From NCBI GenBank assembly GCA_021741205.1, contig JAIOYI010000011.1:1-64000 (forward strand): 64,000 nucleotides of DNA, written 5' to 3'. Positions 54,793-61,742 of the stretch are shown in pieces (the stretch's first letter is position 1; each line of letters opens with the position of its first letter). This DNA is from Emcibacter sp. GTDB taxonomy: Bacteria; Pseudomonadota; Alphaproteobacteria; Sphingomonadales; Emcibacteraceae. The notes beneath the pieces are model-generated. The model searched no databases, was not told the DNA's origin, and was given only the letters and a program-made list of their open reading frames with translations. The translations under genes were made by a program, and so were the position numbers.

Positions 54793-55314
54793 ATGCTGAG
54801 CCCTTTGAAATTACTTTTGTTTGCCGTTCTCGTTGCCGCTGCTGTGGCCTATTCTGGGGATATGATTCTGGAAAGAACAAATCAGGGTAAAATTGCGCCC
54901 AAGACCAAAATCGCCTATGAGGATGTCAATTGGGACCAAGATAGCGGAACGATCCGTATTCCCATGGCGCGGGACGGTCATTATTGGATCACCCTTGATG
55001 TGAACGGAACCCCCATCGTTTTTATGATCGATACGGGGGCGAGCCATATTTCTCTTAGCTATGACGCTGCCGAAATGGCGGGTCTAAATCCGGCCTCACT
55101 AGACTATGACCAAACATTTAAAACAGCGGGGGGATTAATTCAAAAAGCGATGATCAATATCGACCAAATATCCTACAAATCCATACAGATGACAAATATG
55201 GCGGCATCGGTGTCTGGTCAGGGTCAAATGGATGTATCACTTCTTGGGATGAATTTTCTAAACAGGCTTTCTGGCTATAATGTATCAAATAGAGAACTCA
55301 TTATAAGACCGTAA
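54793..55314 (+). CDS. Membrane-anchored retropepsin-like aspartic protease (TIGR02281 type)
   Basis: 173 residues. An N-terminal helix (about 3-22, LKLLLFAVLVAAAVAYSG) anchors the protein, and the domain has FMIDTGASHISLSYDAAEMAG with catalytic Asp in DTGAS, and QMDVSLLGMNFLNRL. This is the clan AA single-lobe protease, which works as a dimer, in alphaproteobacterial envelopes; substrates are mostly unknown. ATG at 54793 with AGGGA upstream is chosen over an in-frame start at 54760. It sits between the S4 gene and a TetR gene, interrupting the conserved helicase-S4-fdxA-carD order. Confidence 0.85.
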   Translation: MLSPLKLLLFAVLVAAAVAYSGDMILERTNQGKIAPKTKIAYEDVNWDQDSGTIRIPMARDGHYWITLDVNGTPIVFMIDTGASHISLSYDAAEMAGLNPASLDYDQTFKTAGGLIQKAMINIDQISYKSIQMTNMAASVSGQGQMDVSLLGMNFLNRLSGYNVSNRELIIRP

Positions 55315-55329
55315 AGCTGGACTAAGATA

Positions 55330-55390
55330 TTGACACCGTAAACATTAAAAGAGATAATGGATGATCTTTATAGATTAGGCTTTTAATGTT
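55330..55390 (+). promoter_or_regulatory. Promoter of the TetR gene within an 11-bp inverted repeat
   Basis: TTGACA (55330-55335) and GATAAT (55353-55358) are 17 bases apart, a near-consensus sigma70 promoter. AACATTAAAAG (55341-55351) in the spacer and CTTTTAATGTT (55380-55390) in the leader are perfect 11-bp inverted halves with centres 39 bp apart. This fits autorepression by the TetR protein or a leader hairpin. Confidence 0.65.
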
Positions 55391-55402
55391 AGGAATTTTT
55401 TC

Positions 55403-56053
55403 TTGAACAAATGGTGTTCTTCGGGGGGTAAAAAATCATATCATCACGGAAATCTTCGTGAGACACTTATAGAATGTGCGTTAGATATTCTAAAGGAAGG
55501 GTCTTTGAACGATTTGAGTCTGCGTGCCCTTGCCCGAAAAGTGGGGGTTTCTCAGACGGCGCCTTATCGCCATTTTGAAGATAAGAATGACTTGATTGCG
55601 GTTTTAAAGGAGGAGGGCTTGCGAAAATTAGGGGATAGCATGCGGGATCTCTTGATTACTGAGAAAGACCCTATTTTACGGCTTCAGAAATTAGGGTTGA
55701 CCTATGTGGAATTTGCCGAAAAATATCCTGCCCATTTCAAAGTCATGTTCGAATATGAATTATGTGATTACGAGAAGTATGAAGCGCTCCATGAGGTGTC
55801 GGACAACAGTTTTCTCTGTTTGCAACAAACGGTTAATGAATGTCTTGCTTTACCTAATGCCCGAAAAATTGAACCATCGATTGCACAATTTGGCGCATGG
55901 TCGATGGTTCATGGCCTCTCTGTTTTATTGTTGAACCAATCCCTGTTAGAGCGTATGAGGGCAGGTAATTTTTCAGACTTGGGGGACAGAAATCAAATCG
56001 CAGAACAGGTCACAAAATCATTTTGCGATTCTTTGGTTAATTCAATATTGTAA
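55403..56053 (+). CDS. TetR/AcrR-family regulator with WHG-type C-terminal domain
   Basis: 216 residues. YHHGNLRETLIECALDILK starts the HTH domain, SLRALARKVGVSQTAPYRHF is its recognition part, and the ligand domain has AQFGAWSMVHGLSVLLLNQ, the W-x-HG motif of the TetR_C_33 type. Start TTG at 55403 with AGGA eight bases upstream. The inverted repeat across its promoter suggests autoregulation. Nearby targets are not obvious; the RND efflux operon 3 kb away is a possible one. Confidence 0.85.
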   Translation: MNKWCSSGGKKSYHHGNLRETLIECALDILKEGSLNDLSLRALARKVGVSQTAPYRHFEDKNDLIAVLKEEGLRKLGDSMRDLLITEKDPILRLQKLGLTYVEFAEKYPAHFKVMFEYELCDYEKYEALHEVSDNSFLCLQQTVNECLALPNARKIEPSIAQFGAWSMVHGLSVLLLNQSLLERMRAGNFSDLGDRNQIAEQVTKSFCDSLVNSIL

Positions 56054-56104
56054 ATTTTGGTCTTGTCCTTGCTTTTCTATAAGCGGGGCATAAGGAATAT
56101 AAAT

Positions 56105-56554
56105 ATGTCTATTTTAAAAAGATTAAGCGCATTTAACAGAAGTCATAATAACGGGAATGACAATAAAAATCATGATGAAAAATTGGCGGCGGCGGCCCTC
56201 ATGGTCGAGGTTGCCGCACAGGACGGCGTGATATCCCGATCTGAGCGAGAACGTATTTTATTTCTTTTGGAGCATAAACTAGACCTATCAAAAGAAGAGG
56301 CGCTTGAAATTTTTGTAGAGGCACTTGCAACTCAGAATGATTCAAATCAGATTTTAGGCTTTACCAAAAAAATCAAAGATCATTTTGATGAAATGGGACG
56401 TGAAAGAATTTTGACATTTTTGTGGGAGGTTGTATTTGCGGATGGTTCTGAAGATGATTATGAAAGTAATCTCATGCGCCGCATAGCAGGATTGCTATAT
56501 ATCTCAGATAAAAAGAGTGGCCATATTCGTAAAAATATTCAAGAAAATTTATGA
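56105..56554 (+). CDS. TerB-family (tellurite resistance TerB-like) protein
   Basis: 149 residues. AALMVEVAAQDGVISRSERERI and the later VVFADGSEDDYESNLMRRIAGLL, read in parts (AAQDGVISRSE, ADGSEDDYESN), are the twin acidic metal-binding-like segments of the TerB fold. In alphaproteobacteria single TerB-like genes lie by helicase/ferredoxin clusters and are not linked to tellurite. Function unknown. ATG at 56105 with AGGA upstream; the longer frame from 56057 lacks a site. Confidence 0.8.
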   Translation: MSILKRLSAFNRSHNNGNDNKNHDEKLAAAALMVEVAAQDGVISRSERERILFLLEHKLDLSKEEALEIFVEALATQNDSNQILGFTKKIKDHFDEMGRERILTFLWEVVFADGSEDDYESNLMRRIAGLLYISDKKSGHIRKNIQENL

Positions 56555-56706
56555 TGAAAACAGTAAGGCTCATCGAATTATGGTAAGAGAATTGATCATT
56601 TCTTTATGAAAAACGATAGTTTTTGCTTGTATGATATTTTATAAATGTTATATGCAGCATTATAGACAGAATTTTTTTGTGAAGCGTAAAAATCAAGGAG
56701 AGGGTC

Positions 56707-57042
56707 ATGACCTATTTAGTTACTGAGGCATGTATCAAGTGCAAGTATACAGATTGTGTAGAAGTTTGTCCGGTGGATTGTTTTTACGAAGGTGAAAATA
56801 TGCTGGTGATTAATCCTGATGAATGTATTGATTGTGGCGTGTGCGAACCTGAATGCCCTGCTGAGGCTATTGTTCCAGATACAGAAGATGGTCTGGAAAA
56901 ATGGTTTGAGCTTAATGAAAAATATTCAGCTCTTTGGCCAAATATTACGGAGAAAATTGATCCGTTGCCAGATGCAGATGATGCGCAGAATGAAAAAAAT
57001 AAACTCGCTGATTTTAGTGAATTACCAGGCTCAGGAACATAA
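56707..57042 (+). CDS. fdxA: 7Fe ferredoxin FdxA
   Basis: 111 residues. The clusters are given by C-x2-C-x4-C-x3-CP ([14 protein letters not shown]) and C-x2-C-x2-C-x3-CP ([12 protein letters not shown]), which give one [3Fe-4S] and one [4Fe-4S] site, followed by the FdxA-type C-terminus ending ELPGSGT. A soluble cytoplasmic electron carrier. AAGGAGAGGG precedes the ATG. It is upstream of carD, as in many alphaproteobacteria. Confidence 0.95.
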   Translation: MTYLVTEACIKCKYTDCVEVCPVDCFYEGENMLVINPDECIDCGVCEPECPAEAIVPDTEDGLEKWFELNEKYSALWPNITEKIDPLPDADDAQNEKNKLADFSELPGSGT

Positions 57043-57468
57043 GGCTTGTTTTTTGCCTTGAGAGAAAATTTCTTTTAATAATTTTATTCAGATATAGAAC
57101 GGTTTACCTATTTTAAGGGGTGAACTATGCAAAACTGTTTAATTGTTGGTGTTTTTTGTTTAAAAATATGTTATATTAACTTTGTTATTAAGAGTTTGAA
57201 TGTATTTTTTAGAAATTTATTTCGAATAATGAAATCCGATGAAGGGAATATAAATGTCAGATCAACTTGGATCTGGCATATGTTTTGTTTGTGAGTCTTG
57301 CTTTTTTAAGAGGTGATTTGCCATAATTTAGCTTTAAATTTATGGTAATATTCTTTGCATAAAGAGGTGTGTTAGAGACTCTAAGATAATTTTCACCTTT
57401 ATCGGCATTTTAATTAAATCAAATGTAAAATTTAATATTTTACAATTAGTTTGGAGTTGTATTTTAAG
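57043..57468 (+). other. AT-rich fdxA-carD intergenic region with a possible 20-codon ORF
   Basis: 426 bases without a recognised gene. At 57254-57316 lies a small frame, MSDQLGSGICFVCESCFFKR, with three Cys residues and AAGGGAA seven bases upstream; it could be a leader peptide or chance. CAGATC/GATCTG and CCATAA/TTATGG form weak hairpins. A TATATT-like -10 near 57170 may start carD transcription. No tRNA-like fold was noticed. Confidence 0.4.
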
Positions 57469-57972
57469 ATGGTTAGAGAAAAAGAATTGAGCTTTACAAT
57501 TGATGAACATATCGTTTATCCAAAACATGGCGTTGGCGTGATTACAGAAATTTGTGAGCAAGAAATTTCCGGTATGAAACTGGATCTTTATGTGATCCGT
57601 TTTGAAAGTGAAAAAATGACGTTGCGGGTGCCAATCAATAAAGCTATTGCTTCTGGTATGCGTTCTTTATCCAGTCCGATAATTATGGATAAGGCATATT
57701 CCACATTAAAAGGCCGCGCCCGGGTAAAACGCACCATGTGGAGCCGCCGTGCGCAGGAATATGAAGCTAAAATTAACTCAGGAAATCTGGTTCATTTGGC
57801 GGAAGTGGTTCGTGATTTGCATCGCGGTGGTGATCAGACGGAACAGTCTTATAGTGAACGGCAGATATATGAATCTGCTATAAGCCGTTTGGCCCGTGAA
57901 GTGGCTGCTATCGAAGAAATTGCCGAGAAAGATGCCATGTTGAAACTTGCGGATGTTTTAACGGCCGCTTGA
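57469..57972 (+). CDS. carD: CarD-family transcription regulator
   Basis: 167 residues. The N-terminal RNA polymerase-interacting domain (about 10-65) reads VYPKHGVGVITEICEQEISG, and the helical C-terminal DNA-binding domain has RVKRTMWSRRAQEYEAKINSG, in parts TMWSRRAQEYE, where the conserved Trp stabilises the open promoter edge. CarD binds the beta subunit and modulates initiation at rRNA and stress promoters. ATG at 57469 with GGAG upstream is chosen over a TTG at 57451. A pseudo-phosphatase gene follows. Confidence 0.93.
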   Translation: MVREKELSFTIDEHIVYPKHGVGVITEICEQEISGMKLDLYVIRFESEKMTLRVPINKAIASGMRSLSSPIIMDKAYSTLKGRARVKRTMWSRRAQEYEAKINSGNLVHLAEVVRDLHRGGDQTEQSYSERQIYESAISRLAREVAAIEEIAEKDAMLKLADVLTAA

Positions 57973-58082
57973 TAATATGTCATTGAAATAATGGTTCTAA
58001 TATTATTTTGCCCCCTATTGGGGATATGGGTAATATAGGGTGGATAGTCAACTTCTGAAAAATATGGGTTATTTGAGTGTCT

Positions 58083-58913
58083 ATGGATACGACCGATCTT
58101 TCAAATATGGATTCTGAGAAATTTGGTTGTCTGGATCAATCCCAAAGGATTTGGGCTGTTGGGGCAATTCACGGCGAGATAGAGAGCCTTCGGATATTGC
58201 ATTTGGATATTCTTGCCCGTTATCAAACGGGGGATAGAATTGTTTATTTGGGTAATTATTTTGGTAATAAGCAATCGGCTATAGAAACACTGAATGAACT
58301 ATTGCTTGCCCGTCGAAAATTTATGGCTGCGGGCGAGGTTTCTCCACCTAATTCATTGGTCTATTTGCGGGGAGCTCGGGAGGAAATGTTGACAAAATTG
58401 CTGCAATTGCAATTTGCTCCAAATCCCGCAGAGGTTATGGACTGGCTTTTGGAACATCATATGGGGGCGGTCATTGAATGTTATGGTACAAAAGCCAATG
58501 TAGCCCGAGCTATTGCCCGTGAAGGAACGCTTTCAATTTCCAAATGGACGGGAAGTCTTCGTCGATCCATAAATCATCATGCGGGTCATACGGCCCTGCT
58601 CAGCAATTTAAAAAGAGCCGCCTTTACCAGAGAGGGTAAAATATTATTCGTCCATGCCTCTGTTGATGTCTCAAGACCTTTAAACATGCAAAAAGATAAT
58701 TTCTGGTGGGATAATGGACGTTTTGACGGCATTAATGATGCCTATAATGGTTTTTCCAGAATAGTGCGTGGTTATGATCATTCTAATAAGGGGTTATGTC
58801 TCGACCATCCCCATAGAGCAACAGTTGATGGGGGAAGTGGCCGTGGTGGTTCATTGAATGCGGTGTGCTTTTCGCATGAGGGTGATATTGTTGATCACTT
58901 GACCGTTTCATAA
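58083..58913 (+). CDS. Degenerate metallophosphoesterase (pseudo-phosphatase)
   Basis: About 276 residues with the outline of a calcineurin-like PPP-type phosphatase, but the metal-binding motifs are changed: GDxHG is GAIHG (27-31), GDxxDR is GNYFGN (57-62) and GNHE is GARE (97-100). The later VHA (in ILFVHASVDVSRPL) remains, while the GHT site reads RGYDHSN. The fold is thus likely kept without the normal dinuclear metal centre. It follows carD by about 110 bases in line. A regulatory or scaffold role is inference. Start: ATG at 58083; GTG at 58077 also possible. Confidence 0.75.
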   Translation: MDTTDLSNMDSEKFGCLDQSQRIWAVGAIHGEIESLRILHLDILARYQTGDRIVYLGNYFGNKQSAIETLNELLLARRKFMAAGEVSPPNSLVYLRGAREEMLTKLLQLQFAPNPAEVMDWLLEHHMGAVIECYGTKANVARAIAREGTLSISKWTGSLRRSINHHAGHTALLSNLKRAAFTREGKILFVHASVDVSRPLNMQKDNFWWDNGRFDGINDAYNGFSRIVRGYDHSNKGLCLDHPHRATVDGGSGRGGSLNAVCFSHEGDIVDHLTVS

Positions 58914-58996
58914 TATTGGGCAATGTTTCATTCTGAAATAAAACTATATTGTCATAATTTTGCGATAAAATAACATTATTTTGAGATCAGATCAGG

Positions 58997-59031
58997 TTCG
59001 TCCTATCGCTATTATTTTGTTTTCGTCCTAT
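58997..59031 (+). promoter_or_regulatory. Two TTCGTCCTAT direct repeats before the RND operon
   Basis: TTCGTCCTAT occurs at 58997-59006 and 59022-59031, 25 bp apart start to start, in the 205-base gap before the efflux operon. The second copy runs into TATTGATAAT, a possible -10. A tandem operator for an activator or repressor of the operon is possible. Confidence 0.45.
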
Positions 59032-59118
59032 ATTGATAATTGGAAGATATCACATATATAACAAAGACAAAAAACCGCTAAAATAAAAAATAAAAGTTAG
59101 GTTACGAAGGATAATACA

Positions 59119-60573
59119 ATGAAAAATGCCAAGTATTTGGTTCTTTCAGTCTCAATGCTCGTTTTGATATCTTGTGCCACGGCACCTGTAACGGACGAAA
59201 ATCTTCCCACAGCGGATATTGCAGAGAATTGGCGCGCCAATGAAAAAACATCAGAATATGTAGTGGGTGAGGTGCGGGACGGATGGCTTGACGTTCTAAA
59301 TATACCAGCATTATCTGTCTTCGTTCATGAAGTGTTAGAGAAAAATCCAGATTTTCAGGCGACTTCCCACAGGATGAAGGCCGCAGGCTTTAACGCAGAA
59401 GTTTCAAGGGGAAATCTTTACCCGACCCTAAATGCAAATTTTGGTGCCAGTCGCCAACATATCAGTAATCCAGATACCACAGGGAACAATTTGTCCTTGG
59501 GACTTGATGCCCGTTGGGAAGCAGATGTCTGGGGCAGGTTATCGGCTCGGGTGGGTGCTGCGGACGCTGATTATGCTGCGGCTCGCTATGACCGTGAAGG
59601 GGCGAGATTATCTCTTGCGGCACAAGTCACTCAGGGCTGGTTTGATATTATGGAGGCGGAAGAACAGGCGACGCTTGCCGCCAAAACCGTTGAAAGCTAT
59701 GAGCGTGCTGCGGGTGTTGTTAAAAAGCGCTTTGTTCGGGGATTAAGTACAGGACTTGATTTGCGCTTGATCGTGACAAGTCTTGAGGCTTCCCGAGCGA
59801 ACTTAAGCAATCGTGAAAATCAGTTGGAACAAGAAAAAAGAAGACTGGAAATTCTGGCGGGCCGCTATCCTGCGGCAAAAATTATGGCAAAAGGTGAAAT
59901 TCCAGATTTAAAGGGTGACGTGCCTATTGGGTTGCCAATAAATTTGCTTGAAAGACGGCCTGATCTTCGGGCTGCAAAGGAACGTCTGATTTCTGTGGGC
60001 TACAGCAGTCAAGCTGCAGAAAAAAATTTACTGCCATCTTTTTCCATTACAGCGAGCGGCAATAACAGTTCATCAAACTTTAGCGATCTTTTGAAATTTG
60101 ATAATATATTCTGGAATTTGTTGGGTAACATTACTCAACCCTTATTTCAGGGAGGCAAATTAAGATATACCGCAAAGGCACAGTTGGCATTATTTGAGGC
60201 CGAGAAACAGGTTTTTGCCCGTAATCTTCTTGTGGCCTTCAAAGAGGTGGAAGACGCCCTGTCTAGTGAAAGATCATTAAAAGAACAGGTCAATTATATA
60301 GAAAAGGCCGCTGAAAATGCCGCTTCGGCAGAAAATGTTGCCATTGATCAATTTGCACGGGGACTTATAAAAATTTCTGTACTTCTGGAATCACAACGGC
60401 AAAGTTTGGCACAACAAAGCCAGCTTATATCCGTTAAAAAACAACTTATAAATAATAGAATAGCACTGCACCTTGCATTGGGTGGTGACTTTATAACAAG
60501 TGAAGATATTCAGGCTCAAACGAACAATAGAATAACCCCACAAGGGAAAGCCGATAAAGGAAATTCATTATGA
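59119..60573 (+). CDS. Outer membrane efflux lipoprotein, NodT/TolC family
   Basis: 484 residues. The signal peptide ends in the lipobox LISC, so the N-terminal Cys is lipidated. Two repeats of the outer membrane factor fold follow, with ARWEADVWGRLSARVGAADAD and LLERRPDLRAAKERL being strong NodT-family marks. It forms the outer-membrane exit duct for the RND pump encoded next. GAAGGA precedes the ATG. The stop overlaps the adaptor start by 4 bases (ATGA). Confidence 0.92.
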   Translation: MKNAKYLVLSVSMLVLISCATAPVTDENLPTADIAENWRANEKTSEYVVGEVRDGWLDVLNIPALSVFVHEVLEKNPDFQATSHRMKAAGFNAEVSRGNLYPTLNANFGASRQHISNPDTTGNNLSLGLDARWEADVWGRLSARVGAADADYAAARYDREGARLSLAAQVTQGWFDIMEAEEQATLAAKTVESYERAAGVVKKRFVRGLSTGLDLRLIVTSLEASRANLSNRENQLEQEKRRLEILAGRYPAAKIMAKGEIPDLKGDVPIGLPINLLERRPDLRAAKERLISVGYSSQAAEKNLLPSFSITASGNNSSSNFSDLLKFDNIFWNLLGNITQPLFQGGKLRYTAKAQLALFEAEKQVFARNLLVAFKEVEDALSSERSLKEQVNYIEKAAENAASAENVAIDQFARGLIKISVLLESQRQSLAQQSQLISVKKQLINNRIALHLALGGDFITSEDIQAQTNNRITPQGKADKGNSL

Positions 60574-61742
60574 GTATCTCAAAAAAAATGCGCTCATTCA
60601 TTTTACCGACCATTATTATCATCGGGGCTGTGGGCGCCAGTGCCCTTCTGGTTATGGCCAAACCTGAACCAGAGAAGAAAGCAGCCGTTGAAATTGCCCG
60701 ATTTATTCGCGTGATCAAGGCACATCCAAAACAGGTGGCATTATCTGTAGAAACCCAAGGAAGTGTAGAGGCAAAACAGGCCATTGATCTTATTCCTCAA
60801 GTTTCGGGACAGGTTGTCTATGTTTCCGATAAATTTGTTGACGGCGGAATATTCAAAAAAGGAGAGGTCATTATTCGTATTGATCCTCGTGATTATCAAT
60901 ATGCCGTCACATCGGCACAGGCACGGGTCGCTGAAAGTCAGCAATTTCTGGAAAAAGAACGGGCAGAAGCCGACTTGGCAAAAGCAGAATGGAAAATCTT
61001 GGGTCAAGGAGAGGCGTCGGATCTTACGCTCCGTAAACCGCAGCTTGCCGATGCAGAGGCAAAGGTAAAAGCGGCAGAGGCTAATCTAAGTGTTGCGGAA
61101 CTTAATCTTGAACGCACAGAAATACGTGCTCCTTTTAAGGGCTTGCTGAATAGTAAGAATGTTGACCTTGGTCAGTTCATTACCATGGGAACAAAACTTG
61201 GGAAATTATATTCCGTTGATGTCGTGGAAATACGGCTTCCCATGTCCAGTAAGGACTTGGGTCAATTTGATATTAAGGGCTTAAAAACTGGCTCTGCTCA
61301 GTTTGATGTTACCTTAACGGGGCGTTTTGCCGATCAGGATCATCATTGGAAAGGCAAAATTGTCCGCAGTGAAGGCATGATCGATCCCAAAACACGGATC
61401 ATGTATGTGGTGGCACAATTACGGGGCGATCAATTGATGTCCTTGGAGGGAAATATTCCGATCAGTATTGGACAGTTTGTTTCGGCAAATATTGAAGGCC
61501 GCCATTTTGATGGAGTATATCAATTGCCTCGTGAAGTATTACGTCAGGGAGATCAAATTCTTGTAGTTGATAAAGACAATAAATTGCGGAGCCGTAAGGT
61601 GAAAGTTATTGAATCGAACCGCGATTTTGTCGTAATTTCCGACGGCTTAAAAGAAGGTGATATTATAAGCCAGTCACAGCTTGGTATGGAAGTGGATGGT
61701 CTGTTGGTAAAATATGACCTTGGGCAAGGGGACCAGTCATGA
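60570..61742 (+). CDS. RND efflux periplasmic adaptor
   Basis: 390 residues. One N-terminal membrane segment (about 10-28) is followed by the membrane fusion protein layout: a lipoyl-like half QGSVEAKQAIDLIPQVSGQV, in parts VEAKQAIDL and VSGQVVYVS, a coiled hairpin (about 110-165), the second half with APFKGLLNSKNVDLGQFI, and a beta-barrel domain. It joins the inner membrane pump to the NodT duct. Start and stop both overlap neighbouring genes by 4 bases. Confidence 0.92.
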   Translation: MSISKKMRSFILPTIIIIGAVGASALLVMAKPEPEKKAAVEIARFIRVIKAHPKQVALSVETQGSVEAKQAIDLIPQVSGQVVYVSDKFVDGGIFKKGEVIIRIDPRDYQYAVTSAQARVAESQQFLEKERAEADLAKAEWKILGQGEASDLTLRKPQLADAEAKVKAAEANLSVAELNLERTEIRAPFKGLLNSKNVDLGQFITMGTKLGKLYSVDVVEIRLPMSSKDLGQFDIKGLKTGSAQFDVTLTGRFADQDHHWKGKIVRSEGMIDPKTRIMYVVAQLRGDQLMSLEGNIPISIGQFVSANIEGRHFDGVYQLPREVLRQGDQILVVDKDNKLRSRKVKVIESNRDFVVISDGLKEGDIISQSQLGMEVDGLLVKYDLGQGDQS

